Positions 1 to 8,333 of a stretch of DNA of 64,000 nt are shown piece by piece. The first letter of the stretch is position 1, and each line of letters starts with the position of its first letter. The notes below the pieces were generated by a model. That model saw only the letters and a list, made by a program, of their open reading frames with translations, was not told the DNA's origin and did no database searches. The stretch is from Bacteroidota bacterium. Its GTDB lineage: Bacteria; Bacteroidota; Bacteroidia; Palsa-965. The translations under genes were made by a program, and so were the position numbers. The stretch spans positions 62,001-126,000 of the forward strand of contig VBWE01000007.1 in NCBI GenBank assembly GCA_006218065.1, read 5' to 3'.

Positions 1-23
1 GGAATTGGCACCTTCTTTCATTA

Positions 24-123
24 TTCAAAGTTTAAGGTTTCATGTTTAATGTTCAATATTTGATGTTGCCAGGTTTTACCGCAGTCAACTCGAAACTTTG
101 AACATTAAACTTTAAACTTTGAA
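24..123. repeat. Imperfect inverted repeat, AT-rich TTTCATGTTTAA type
   Basis: Two arms, about 24-60 and 90-123, are imperfect reverse complements built from the words TTCAAAGTTTAA and AATGTTCAAA. A related inverted repeat made of the same words lies at 32523-32616, so this looks like a dispersed intergenic family. The rest of 1-247 holds no gene that I can support; it is the 3-prime flank of the minus-strand gene ending at 248. Confidence 0.6.
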
Positions 124-247
124 TAAATCCAGGGTTGCCAAGGTTTCATCGGGCGCAGTCCCTCCACCTTTCTGGATAAGCATTTTAAAGAACAGGTACA
201 AAAGTAATGATTTGGAAAACAACCGGCAAAAACGGGCCCGGCCGGGT

Positions 248-490
248 TTATCGCCACATCCCGCGTATTTCGCGGAAAAGTCCGATGATTCTTTTGCGGA
301 AAAAGAGGAAAAGCAGCAGGTACGGAACCGCCATCAGGTAGAGAATGCCGTCGTTGATGCCGCTGATGATGCTTCCGCCGTTTGAGCCGTCGCTTTCCAC
401 CACGGCTTTGCACATGGCGCATTGCGCACCGGCATCGGCTGTGATCAGCAAAGCGAACAGCAGGAATAATATGGTTTTGGTTGTTTTCAG
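248..490 (-). CDS. Small secreted/membrane protein of Bacteroidota, probable CTG start
   Basis: Short protein of about 80 residues. Read from a CTG codon at 490 it begins MKTTKTILFLL and shows a clean signal peptide ending near ADAGAQC. A CAMCKAVVES segment follows (a CxxC pair that might bind metal or form a disulfide), and a C-terminal membrane helix around PYLLLFLFFRKR. The frame is open up to a GTG at 529. I prefer 490 because a perfect TAnnTTTG element lies at 505-498, which would start transcription only a few bases before the CTG and downstream of the GTG. I recognise the pattern as a conserved Bacteroidota hypothetical, but its function is unknown. Alternative: translation from 529 on a longer transcript. 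Confidence 0.6.
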   Translation of the reverse strand: MKTTKTILFLLFALLITADAGAQCAMCKAVVESDGSNGGSIISGINDGILYLMAVPYLLLFLFFRKRIIGLFREIRGMWR

Positions 491-497
491 AACGGGA

Positions 498-505
498 CAA
501 ATATA
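498..505 (-). promoter_or_regulatory. Minus-7 promoter element TATATTTG
   Basis: Perfect match to the Bacteroidota TAnnTTTG box on the minus strand, about 7 bases before the proposed CTG start of the gene ending at 248. No convincing TTG at minus 33 is seen. Confidence 0.5.
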
Positions 506-556
506 CGGAAAATGCGGGGAAAGCCTCACCTTCTTCCTCTCCGAAGGAGAGGATAT

Positions 557-641
557 CGGTATCGGGGGAGCGGACGTTTCTTGCCGGTTTTCAGCGATAC
601 CTGCGGTATCGGCTTTTGGACTTTCGACACCTTCGGTATCG
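557..641. repeat. Cluster of CGGTATCG words
   Basis: CGGTATCG occurs at 557-564, 604-611 and 634-641, with the complementary CGATACC at 595-601, so short hairpins can form. It sits between the two small minus-strand genes. No coding potential is recognised. Confidence 0.35.
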
Positions 642-659
642 ACTCTTTTCAGCGGACTT

Positions 660-1073
660 TCAGCGGCTGGCTGTTTTCCGTAGCCTGTAATCCCCGATAA
701 CTGACAGGAAAATTGCTAAAGCAATTGCGGCTGCCTGCAAAACCAAGGGCATCCTGTTTGCACCGTGAGCTGGCAGATATCGAAACGATGCGCTCCAAAG
801 GGCTGAAAGAAACCAGGAATATGCCGCAACGCAGGAAATGATTAGCATCCCGTTTATTAAAAACCTGTGGGATTTGTTTTGCCTGGCGAGCCAGTAGTTT
901 ACAATTGCGAGGAAAACGGGTAAGAGCAGCACCGTTAAAACAAGAAACAACTTCTTGCCTTGCCTATCGGCATCATCATGACTGTCAAAAATCGGGATGG
1001 CGATCCAATAAAGGACAAAGCCGGGAAATACAGTGAGCAGGATTGCTTTAAACCAGTACGCCATTTTTTGCAT
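660..1073 (-). CDS. Hypothetical integral membrane protein
   Basis: A 137-residue protein with four likely membrane helices, at about residues 8-27, 41-60, 73-94 and 110-128, separated by short charged loops (a SHDDADRQGKK loop near 31-41). No family is recognised and no catalytic motif is visible. A second ATG four codons in (1064) could also be the start. It lies 26 bp downstream of the response regulator gene on the same strand, so it may be co-transcribed with the two-component system, though nothing shows a shared function. Moderately sure it is real because of the consistent helix pattern and minus-strand context. Confidence 0.6.
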   Translation of the reverse strand: MQKMAYWFKAILLTVFPGFVLYWIAIPIFDSHDDADRQGKKLFLVLTVLLLPVFLAIVNYWLARQNKSHRFLINGMLIISCVAAYSWFLSALWSASFRYLPAHGANRMPLVLQAAAIALAIFLSVIGDYRLRKTASR

Positions 1074-1099
1074 GCTGCTGCGTATTGAACCGACGCAGT

Positions 1100-1792
1100 T
1101 TACTTCGCCAGCAATTTAAAACCGCGTCCGTGGATGTTGATGATTTCCACCGTGGAATCTTCTTTGAGGTACTTGCGCAGTTTGGCGATATAAACATCCA
1201 TGCTCCGCGAATTGAAATAGCTGTCGTCGTGCCAGATGCTGTTCAGGGCGAACGAACGGTCGAGCACATCGTTGCGGTGCAGGCAGAGCAGGCGGAGCAG
1301 TTCGGCTTCCTTGGAGGTGAGTTTCTGCGATTTGCCGTCAAAAACCAGCTGCTGCCGGTTGTAATCGAACGTGTATGCACCGACGGAAAATTCCGTTTGC
1401 TCGGAATTGACATTCGGCTTGCTGCGGCGCAGGATGGCTTTCAGGCGGAGCAGGAGTTCTTCCATGCTGAACGGCTTGGTGATATAATCGTCGGCGCCGG
1501 CGTTGAATCCTTCGATGGTATCTTCCTTCATCGATTTGGCGGTGAGGAAAACGACCGGGATATTTTTATTGATGTTGCGGATCTCACGCGCGAGCGTGTA
1601 CCCGTCTTTTACCGGCATCATCACGTCGAGCAGGCAGATATCGTACGCCTGCTTTTTGAACTGGTCGAAGCCTTCCTTCCCGTTTACGGCCAGGTTTACT
1701 TCATAGCCTTTTGCTTCCAGGTATTCTTTCAGCAGGTTGCCCAGGTTCGGATCATCTTCGGCGAGCAGTACTTTAACCTTTTCCTCTTGCAT
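1100..1792 (-). CDS. rprY: OmpR/PhoB-family response regulator (RprY-like)
   Basis: DNA-binding response regulator of 230 residues, normal for the OmpR family. The receiver domain spans about 1-120, with the acidic pair in AEDD, the phospho-acceptor Asp near residue 56 (CLLDVMMP), Thr84 (FLTAKS) and Lys106 (YITKPF). A winged-helix output domain covers about 130-228, with the typical SxDVYIAKLRKYL recognition region. It starts 2 bp after the stop of the histidine kinase gene, so the pair is one transcript. The partner and sequence style match the RprX/RprY pair of Bacteroides. The gene symbol is by similarity; target genes are unknown. Confidence 0.9.
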   Translation of the reverse strand: MQEEKVKVLLAEDDPNLGNLLKEYLEAKGYEVNLAVNGKEGFDQFKKQAYDICLLDVMMPVKDGYTLAREIRNINKNIPVVFLTAKSMKEDTIEGFNAGADDYITKPFSMEELLLRLKAILRRSKPNVNSEQTEFSVGAYTFDYNRQQLVFDGKSQKLTSKEAELLRLLCLHRNDVLDRSFALNSIWHDDSYFNSRSMDVYIAKLRKYLKEDSTVEIINIHGRGFKLLAK

Positions 1793-1794
1793 GG

Positions 1795-3399
1795 TTATGC
1801 GGATATTTGGTTCGTATTATTAGGTAAATAAACGAAAAAGCGGCTTCCCTTTCCCGGTTCGCTGTCAACGCCTACCGTTCCGCCGTGTTTTTCAGCGATG
1901 GCTTTGACATAACTCAGGCCGAGGCCGAAACCTTTAACATCATGTACATTCCCGGTGGGAACACGGAACAATTTATCGAAAATCTTTTTCTGGTTGTCCT
2001 TGCTGATGCCGATACCGTTGTCCGAAACGCTGATCTCGATCCCCTGGCCGGTGTTCCGGGTTTCCACGCGGATTTCCGGTTTCCCGGGCGTGTATTTGAT
2101 GGCATTGTCGAGCAGGTTGTAGATCACGTTCAGCACGTGTGTTTTATCACATTCGATCACCGGGTTTTCCGCATGAAGCTGCACGGAAATGGTTCCTTCT
2201 TTTTTCTCCACCAGCAGGCGGATGTTGCCGATTGCGTGCGTGATCAGTTCGTGGATGTCCGTGGTTACCGGCTTGAGATTGAACTTGCCCTTTTCAAGAA
2301 TAGCGGTCTGCAGCACACTTTCCACGAGCACGCTCAGCCGTTTATTCTCGTCGCGGATCATCCTCACGTATTTATTCAGCCGTTCGGGTGTTTTATCGAT
2401 ACTGTTGTCGCCCAGGACTTCACAGGCAAGTGAAATTGTAGAAATGGGTGTTTTCAGTTCGTGCGTCATGTTGCTCACGAAATCGTTTTTGATCTCGGAA
2501 AGTTTTTTCTGCCGCAGGATCGTTACGATGGTAAAATAGAATGCGAAGATGATGAAGAGCACGAACAATCCCGAGAGCAGCAGCATCACCCACATGGTTT
2601 GGAGAATGTAGCCGCGCTCGTTCGGAAAATACACGCTGAGCATCTGCTGCTGGATAAAAATATTTTCGGGCGTGAGGTTGATGTGGTAATTGCTGGTGAG
2701 CAGGCTGTCCCAAACGGATTCGCGGAAATTTTTCGGCGTAACCGGTTTGGCCGGATCGTAAATCGCGTGTATGTATTTGGCGTTGATACCCTGGTTGTGC
2801 AGTTCCGCTTTCAGCAGCGAATCCACCAACTGCGTATCGAGCTGCGTGCGGTAATCGTTGTAGATGGTAATGCTGACCAGTTCATCGAAAATATCGTTCA
2901 CCACATCCGTGCGGCGGTTCACCCAATCGAGATTCTGCTGCTGCGAAACAACCGGCTGCTGCTGTTGCGGCATCATCTGGTTCACCACGCTCTGCATATC
3001 GACAAGCTGCGCGATATTGATACCGGAAGTATCCTGGATGCTGGCTGTATTGGTAACGGCATTGAGCGTTACATTGTTCGAATCGAGCCGCATCTGCTGC
3101 TGAAACTGGACATTGGTCGTGTTGTCCATCTGCGCCGGCATGCCGGTCGTGGCCGTGTCGGCTGCGTTGCGGCTGAGAATGCCCTGCTTGCGGTATTCGA
3201 GCCGCCGTTTGATACGCTGCGCGGCAAGCTGCTTGTCCAGTTTTTCCACCACGTCGTTCAATGCCGTGCGGACTTCCTGGCGGAAACGATCCTCGCGCAA
3301 CTTCACCGCGTTACCGATCCAGTAATATTGAATGATTACCAGCCCGACCAGGGCAAGGCCCGCAAGAATACTGATACGCCGGACGGAAACAAGATTCAT
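1795..3399 (-). CDS. rprX: Membrane sensor histidine kinase (RprX-like)
   Basis: A 534-residue sensor kinase. One membrane helix at about 10-28 and a second at about 268-290 enclose a large extracytoplasmic sensor region that is unusually Gln-rich (an MPQQQQPVVSQQQN stretch). The kinase core shows the phospho-accepting His in NMTHELKTP, the N box in NLLDNAIKYTP, and G boxes in VSDNGIGIS and GFGLGLSYVKAIAEKHGG. It should autophosphorylate and pass phosphate to the RprY-like regulator encoded directly downstream. The ATG at 3399 follows a TAATTTTG box by a few bases, so the mRNA may be nearly leaderless. The signal sensed cannot be inferred. Confidence 0.9.
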   Translation of the reverse strand: MNLVSVRRISILAGLALVGLVIIQYYWIGNAVKLREDRFRQEVRTALNDVVEKLDKQLAAQRIKRRLEYRKQGILSRNAADTATTGMPAQMDNTTNVQFQQQMRLDSNNVTLNAVTNTASIQDTSGINIAQLVDMQSVVNQMMPQQQQPVVSQQQNLDWVNRRTDVVNDIFDELVSITIYNDYRTQLDTQLVDSLLKAELHNQGINAKYIHAIYDPAKPVTPKNFRESVWDSLLTSNYHINLTPENIFIQQQMLSVYFPNERGYILQTMWVMLLLSGLFVLFIIFAFYFTIVTILRQKKLSEIKNDFVSNMTHELKTPISTISLACEVLGDNSIDKTPERLNKYVRMIRDENKRLSVLVESVLQTAILEKGKFNLKPVTTDIHELITHAIGNIRLLVEKKEGTISVQLHAENPVIECDKTHVLNVIYNLLDNAIKYTPGKPEIRVETRNTGQGIEISVSDNGIGISKDNQKKIFDKLFRVPTGNVHDVKGFGLGLSYVKAIAEKHGGTVGVDSEPGKGSRFFVYLPNNTNQISA

Positions 3400-3405
3400 G
3401 TCTCA

Positions 3406-3413
3406 CAAAATTA
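3406..3413 (-). promoter_or_regulatory. Minus-7 promoter element of the rprX-rprY operon
   Basis: TAATTTTG on the minus strand fits TAnnTTTG and ends 7 bases before the rprX ATG. No good minus-33 TTG is present at 18-21 bp. A GC-rich hairpin lies just upstream at 3429-3441. Confidence 0.4.
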
Positions 3414-3537
3414 ACTTTCCTCCCCGGCCCGGCTTCGCCGGCTTAACAAATATTAACAGCGGTTTCCATGAAACGCAGGCTGGCAGAAAGAAAGAGAAAT
3501 ATGATCTTTTTCATGTTTCCTTCCGTGAGAATAGCGT

Positions 3538-3545
3538 TAAATTTG
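3538..3545 (+). promoter_or_regulatory. Minus-7 promoter element TAAATTTG
   Basis: Perfect TAnnTTTG match 21 bases before the ATG at 3567. The minus-33 region is weak. Divergent to the rprX promoter. Confidence 0.45.
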
Positions 3546-3566
3546 GGAAAACAAAGCCCGATCCAG

Positions 3567-4979
3567 ATGAAAAAACCCTTACTCATTTTCCTGCTGGCAG
3601 CCGCTTCGGTTCCGGCAATCGCACAAATCACCATTCCCAATGGGAATTTCGAAAACTGGAATATGTTCCAGTTGCAGCAGCCCCAGTACTTCTGGCGCAC
3701 ATCCAACAGCGACCTTATTGAAAACGGTATCTATTCTAATTTCAATACGACACAAACAACCGATGCGCAGCTGAACACATTCGCCGTTCGTCTCGAAACC
3801 ATTACGATCAACAACGGGCAGGATACGATATTCGGGTACGTTACCCACGGCGATCCCGGTAACGGCCAGGGAGGTATTCCGTATGCCGAAAGACCGACTG
3901 CGCTTACCGGTTACTGGAAAGGCAGCGTGCCTGCAGGCGACACGGCGCTCGTACTTGTTTCATTCAAACTCGGCGGATCAGTGATCAGCATGGATGCCAT
4001 CCAGCTTTACGGAACTGTTTCATCGTACACCATGTTCACTATCCCGGTCAACCTGCCCCCGGTGGTTACACCTGATTCCGTGATTATCGCAGCGGCATCG
4101 AGCAACGCATTCGTTTCGCAGGGAATTCCCGGAAGTTTTATCCAGCTGGATAATTTCGTTTTTACCGGCGCACCGACTCAGCCTGCGATGCTTAACGGCG
4201 ATTTTGAATTATGGAACACGACGAATTACTACAGGCCGCAGGCGTGGACTGCGTATGGTGATTCCCTGTTCAGAACGACGGATAACTATGCCGGGAATTA
4301 CGCCATACAAATGGAAACCTACACATACGATCCGCAGAGTTTGAGTGTTTCGAGCTCTTATCTTTCCAACGGGACACTCGGTCAGAACGGTTTCAACGGA
4401 GGACAACCGTACACACTTACTACGGATACGATTTGCGGCTGGTATAAATATACTGCGGTTTCAACCGACAGCGCCGTTGTTTTTGCGCAGTTCACCAATA
4501 ACGGGAACATTGTAGGCGGGCTCGGTATTGCACTTCCGCCCGCAGCTACGTACACATACTTTGAAATGCCTTTCCTGCTGCCGGGCACACCGGATACTGC
4601 ACTCATCGTGGTGGCCAGTTCGGGCGGAACAGCTATGCCTGCCGATGTCGGGAACACGCTGATCCTGGATGAACTGCAATTCAAATCGCAGGCGCTGACT
4701 ACCGGGTTGAATACCATCAACTGGAAAAATGCGATGAACATGCAGGTATGGCCGAACCCGTCCGACGGCATTTTCAACCTGTCCTTCGACAATGCGTCCG
4801 GGGAATCCGCACGCCTGCTCATTACCGACGCGCTGGGCCGCGTGCTGCGCGACGAGCAGGTGAACGGTAAAGGATTGTTCACCGAACAGTTCGATTTCAG
4901 CGGGGAAGAAAAAGGCATTTACCTCGTACGCATTTTGCAGGGAAGTAAAACGTATTCGCGGAAGATCATCATACGCTGA
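3567..4979 (+). CDS. Type IX secretion cargo with C-terminal sorting domain
   Basis: Secreted protein of 470 residues. The ATG at 3567 gives a signal peptide (MKKPLLIFLLAAASVPAIAQ); in-frame codons further upstream lack that logic. The body contains two similar segments starting GNFENW and GDFELWN, the beta-sandwich style seen in Bacteroidota PCMD/carbohydrate-binding-like cargo. The last 80 or so residues are a type A sorting domain: WPNPSDGIFNLSF, then LLITDALGRVL, ending GIYLVRILQGSKTYSRKIIIR. This predicts export by type IX secretion and surface anchoring or release. No enzyme motif is visible. A strong terminator follows at 4989. Confidence 0.85.
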   Translation: MKKPLLIFLLAAASVPAIAQITIPNGNFENWNMFQLQQPQYFWRTSNSDLIENGIYSNFNTTQTTDAQLNTFAVRLETITINNGQDTIFGYVTHGDPGNGQGGIPYAERPTALTGYWKGSVPAGDTALVLVSFKLGGSVISMDAIQLYGTVSSYTMFTIPVNLPPVVTPDSVIIAAASSNAFVSQGIPGSFIQLDNFVFTGAPTQPAMLNGDFELWNTTNYYRPQAWTAYGDSLFRTTDNYAGNYAIQMETYTYDPQSLSVSSSYLSNGTLGQNGFNGGQPYTLTTDTICGWYKYTAVSTDSAVVFAQFTNNGNIVGGLGIALPPAATYTYFEMPFLLPGTPDTALIVVASSGGTAMPADVGNTLILDELQFKSQALTTGLNTINWKNAMNMQVWPNPSDGIFNLSFDNASGESARLLITDALGRVLRDEQVNGKGLFTEQFDFSGEEKGIYLVRILQGSKTYSRKIIIR

Positions 4980-4988
4980 TTCAGCAGT

Positions 4989-5033
4989 AAAACAAAGAGC
5001 CATCCTAGTATTACCAGGATGGCTCTTTGTTTT
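4989..5033. terminator. Bidirectional intrinsic terminator
   Basis: Perfect 18-bp stem, 4989-5006 paired with 5016-5033, around a 9-base loop. A-rich on the 5-prime side and T-rich on the 3-prime side. It sits between convergent genes ending at 4979 and 5043 and can serve both. Confidence 0.9.
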
Positions 5034-5042
5034 GGTATAAAC

Positions 5043-5780
5043 TTACAATCCCACTTTCGTTTTCGGTCCGTCGATAATATACACCCGGAAAACGGGAAGT
5101 GTTTTTTCCTCGCCGGTGGGCATTTCGCATTTGATGTCGCGGAAGATGAGCATACCGCCTTTTCCTTTCTCGAGACCATCGATCGCGATTTTCATATCCT
5201 GGGTAAGCTGGTTGCCGATCGCGGAAAGCGTATCGAGTTTCTGCCCGGGAATAACGAGGTTGAACGATTTGATAATGTATTTGTCGCCGGTGTATTTACT
5301 TCGCGCATGCAGCCTGCCGGATGCGATCAGTGTAAACCGGTCGATCACGGAATCGCATTTCACACCGTCGAGGTAAACATTCGGCACGGGCCGCGAAAAA
5401 ATTTTGTACTTCTTATTCAAGGCGAGCCGCATCGTTCCGTTCTGCATTTTCTCATATACCGAAAGCACGGCTTCCGTTCCGCCGGTTACTTTGAGAACAT
5501 AGGTGCTGTCCGTTTTTTTGTCCACTGTTCCGCCCAGGAGCTGCACTTTGCCCACGCTGTATTTACCGGTGTAACGTACGATGATCTTATTGTCTTCGTT
5601 CGTGTACAGGATATCGCGCGAGGGCAGCACGGTAACAACCAGTTTGGATTTCACATGAAAAGTATCCTGCTGCGCTTTCACCTGCCCGCAAACCAGGAGC
5701 AGGAAAAAAGAGACAACCGCGTACAGTGTTTTAACTGTACGCGGTTTCGGGAGAAAACCGTTGACGGGTTGCAGCCTCAT
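5043..5780 (-). CDS. Secreted protein with GldM C-terminal-like domain
   Basis: A 245-residue protein with an N-terminal signal sequence (core SFFLLLVCGQVKA, residues about 23-36). The C-terminal half resembles the last domains of the type IX motor protein GldM: a VPNVYLDGVKCDSVID segment, then YIIKSFNLVIPGQ and MLIFRDIKCEMPTGEEK. It lacks GldM's N-terminal membrane helix and long periplasmic coiled repeats, so it is not GldM itself. It starts 5 bp downstream of the 527-residue membrane protein and likely shares its transcript. A perfect 13-bp hairpin (5715-5746) falls inside the signal peptide codons. Its role is unknown; a periplasmic protein-protein interaction domain is my inference. Confidence 0.7.
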   Translation of the reverse strand: MRLQPVNGFLPKPRTVKTLYAVVSFFLLLVCGQVKAQQDTFHVKSKLVVTVLPSRDILYTNEDNKIIVRYTGKYSVGKVQLLGGTVDKKTDSTYVLKVTGGTEAVLSVYEKMQNGTMRLALNKKYKIFSRPVPNVYLDGVKCDSVIDRFTLIASGRLHARSKYTGDKYIIKSFNLVIPGQKLDTLSAIGNQLTQDMKIAIDGLEKGKGGMLIFRDIKCEMPTGEEKTLPVFRVYIIDGPKTKVGL

Positions 5781-5785
5781 ATACT

Positions 5786-7369
5786 TCAGATATTCAGGAA
5801 AGCTTTGGCTTCGCCGGTGCTTTCGAATTTTTTATCCGTTACTTTCAGTTTCAGCACCACTTCTTTTTTTGTCGTGTCGATGCGATCGAATTCGTCGGGC
5901 TGCAGCACAGCGATCTTGTTGTCGCCGGTAATACACCAAAGCAGGTTCTCCGCATCGGGATTGTATTTGAAGTTGGCCAGGGAATAATCGTAGTATGTAA
6001 AGATAGCATTCCTGCTTTTTTCCACAAGGTAAATGTGTTTGGCCACCAGCGGGTTGTTGTTCGCTGCGTTCTGCAGTCTGACAGCCAGTTCAACGCCCTG
6101 CGGCAAAGAACTCGGGCAGTCCGAATTCCAGATTCCGAATTTGTCGATAATGAATACGCGGAAAACGACATCTTCACTCGTGGTATTAAAGTTCCTGCGG
6201 TTGGCCATCGCCTGCTGAAGCGCCTGCAGGTTCCGGGCAATCCGGTCGCTGTCCATTTTCACCAGCTGCTTCTCCAGTTTGGCCTGCTTATCCGACTCCA
6301 GGGCCTTGCGCATCTTCAGGGTTTCCTTGTACGCTTTGTACCGGTCGTCGTACTGCTTCATGGCTGTTGCAAAATCTTTGCCATTCACTACCGCGTACGT
6401 TACAAAGACTTCGGTTTGATTCCCTTTCGTGAACCTGACTTCGTATGTATTGGTATTCATCAGGCGGCTGATCTGCGCATCTTCCCAGGTGATTTTCGAA
6501 AGCGCGGGATCGTACGGTGTTTTGTCCACATCCACTTCAAAAAGGATTCCTTCGTACAAAGCCAGTTCCGGGAATTCTGCAGGATTTACTGCGATGTTGA
6601 AGCTGGGCCGTTTCGGGTTGGCTTTCTGTGGTTTCATCGGCTCGGTTGCCAGTGCAGCCAGTGCGAGCGAATCGGTTTTGCTCAACCCGCTGTCCTGCTC
6701 AACAGCCAGCAGTTCGGCTTTGTCTTTCCGGATATATTCCCAGTTCTTTTTCGCCGTGTCGAGGTAATACACGTTGAACTTGGGTTCATCGGTATGCGAA
6801 ACCATCCGGACTTTGATCGGCCGCGAAGGGCTGATCTTAAGCGGTTCGCCGTCTTTCATCGCTACGATTTCAAACATACCGGCCGATTCAAAGTGGCGGC
6901 GTTCGCCTGCGGAGTCGTAGGTCATCGGTATTCCGGCGATGACGATATCGCCCGGGTCGTGGTATTCGCGGTAGCGTATTTCGACCTTACCGGTTACCGG
7001 CTGCCCGTTTTTATCCAGGAATGCGCCTTCGGGAATTTCGATCTGCGAACCGTTGAAGTAGTCCAGTTTCGCCCCGCTTGCCGCATCTACGGTGTAATTT
7101 GTATCGTTCACGGAGAGTCCCGGTATCATCGGATCGATGAAGGGTGTTGTTGTTTTTGTGAGCTCGCCGCCGCCGTCGTTCAGCATGAGCATGGTGCCGA
7201 TGGCGATGAGTCCGCCGGTAACCGCTACGCTGAGATAGAACTTCGTGGTTTTATAGAAAGGAGTTTGTCTTGCTGCATAATCGGACAGGACACGCTCGAA
7301 ATTCTTCCCTTTCTCCACCTCTTCCGGCGTCAGCTCTCCTTTATTCCGATTGATTTTTAAGTCGCCCAT
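5786..7369 (-). CDS. Large single-pass membrane protein paired with an ECF sigma factor
   Basis: A 527-residue protein with a cytoplasmic N-terminus of about 45 residues, one membrane helix at about 46-63, and a large extracytoplasmic part. The latter has a conserved-looking segment reading IEIPEGAFLDKNG then PVTGKVEIRYREY, and a long helical Lys-rich region near residues 330-400. It starts 2 bp after the ECF sigma gene, the position of an anti-sigma factor. However, no ZAS or FecR motif is visible, so an anti-sigma role is inference from context. Alternative: a target or signal-sensing partner of the sigma factor. I do not recognise a named family. Confidence 0.7.
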   Translation of the reverse strand: MGDLKINRNKGELTPEEVEKGKNFERVLSDYAARQTPFYKTTKFYLSVAVTGGLIAIGTMLMLNDGGGELTKTTTPFIDPMIPGLSVNDTNYTVDAASGAKLDYFNGSQIEIPEGAFLDKNGQPVTGKVEIRYREYHDPGDIVIAGIPMTYDSAGERRHFESAGMFEIVAMKDGEPLKISPSRPIKVRMVSHTDEPKFNVYYLDTAKKNWEYIRKDKAELLAVEQDSGLSKTDSLALAALATEPMKPQKANPKRPSFNIAVNPAEFPELALYEGILFEVDVDKTPYDPALSKITWEDAQISRLMNTNTYEVRFTKGNQTEVFVTYAVVNGKDFATAMKQYDDRYKAYKETLKMRKALESDKQAKLEKQLVKMDSDRIARNLQALQQAMANRRNFNTTSEDVVFRVFIIDKFGIWNSDCPSSLPQGVELAVRLQNAANNNPLVAKHIYLVEKSRNAIFTYYDYSLANFKYNPDAENLLWCITGDNKIAVLQPDEFDRIDTTKKEVVLKLKVTDKKFESTGEAKAFLNI

Positions 7370-7371
7370 GG

Positions 7372-7944
7372 CTACTGAAGTTTTGTGATCATGTTTTTCA
7401 TGCGTTCAAGCAGTCTGTAAAGTCGCGCTTTCACTGCCGGCTCCTGGATATCGAGAATATCTGCGATTTCCTTAAAAGCTCTTTTTTCGAAGAAGCGCAT
7501 TTCCACCAACTGAATTTCTTCGGGTTCCAGTTGTTTGAGTACCAGCATCAGCCGCGAATCGGTTTCCGCCGTGTTCTCGTGCCCGATTTCCAGCAGGATG
7601 TCGGATACCTGTTCATCGTCGACGTTTACCGCCTGCCTGACTTTGTTCTTCCGGAACATTTTATTGAGCTCATTCGAAGCGATCCGGAAAAGCCAGGCCG
7701 AAAACGGCACGCCCTGGTGTTTGTACTTTTTCAGGTTTTCAAGTGCACTGATGAAAACCTGCGACGTGATGTCGTACGCATCGTCTCTCGAATCGGTACG
7801 CTGGTAAACGAACCGTAAAATGCGTTCGTAATACCGGTTGTACAACGGCTCGAAAAGGGCCGGTTCGCGCTGTGCCGCCACGATCTCGTCGTGCTCGCTC
7901 AGAATCTGTTCCTTGCTGGCGTGATACTTTGACTCTGCATTCAT
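7372..7944 (-). CDS. ECF-type RNA polymerase sigma-70 factor
   Basis: A 190-residue sigma factor of extracytoplasmic-function size. Region 2 is at about 25-90 (PLYNRYYERILRFVYQRT, then AYDITSQVFISALENL) and region 4 at about 130-185 (LEPEEIQLVEMRFFEKRAFKEIADIL). I chose the ATG at 7944 (MNAESK) because longer in-frame starts run into non-conserved sequence. It directs polymerase to a small regulon, unknown here. First gene of a likely three-gene unit with the membrane protein at 5786-7369 and the GldM-C-like protein. Confidence 0.88.
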   Translation of the reverse strand: MNAESKYHASKEQILSEHDEIVAAQREPALFEPLYNRYYERILRFVYQRTDSRDDAYDITSQVFISALENLKKYKHQGVPFSAWLFRIASNELNKMFRKNKVRQAVNVDDEQVSDILLEIGHENTAETDSRLMLVLKQLEPEEIQLVEMRFFEKRAFKEIADILDIQEPAVKARLYRLLERMKNMITKLQ

Positions 7945-8077
7945 AAATAGTGCATTAGCGTAGAACATCCTGCATCGTTTTCCTGCTGTTTGACAGCATA
8001 AACCATGCGATACCGAAAAGTAACGTTTTGCCGGGGAAGTATATGCGGAAACCTGTAGAATACAGGAAGGGACGTAG

Positions 8078-8333
8078 TCCGGGGACTCACCCCCCTGACC
8101 CCCTCTCTCCGGGCAGGTTTTGTTCGTCTTCCAAAATACTGTTTTTACATCACCTGCCCGCAAAGAGGGGGAATCGTAATATGTAATACATAATCCTAAC
8201 GTCTTTCGACGTTAGGATTAATTTGAAATATATAGTGTAGTATTCCCCCTCTTTGCATCTTCGATGCAAAACGCACTTCCCGCTCCATCAACTCATCGAA
8301 GATGGAGAGAGGGGGTCAGGGGGTGAGTCCCGG
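8078..8333. repeat. Nested inverted-repeat element, MITE-like
   Basis: Outer arms 8078-8110 and 8304-8333 are reverse complements apart from two single-base indels. Inside are a 15-bp perfect pair (8160-8174 with 8242-8256), an 8-bp pair (8111-8118 with 8152-8159), a terminator-like 13-bp hairpin (8191-8203 with 8208-8220) and small hairpins at 8252-8270 and 8283-8307. There is no ORF inside. The element fills most of the 370-bp gap between the ECF sigma and DUF420 genes, and its right arm encodes the last residues and stop of the DUF420 protein. The motif words resemble repeats common in Bacteroidota intergenic DNA. Confidence 0.75.

Noticed and set aside
8078-8333. Possible CRISPR-like or insertion sequence element
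   Set aside because: Arms are inverted, not direct repeats with spacers, and there is no transposase or cas gene nearby.
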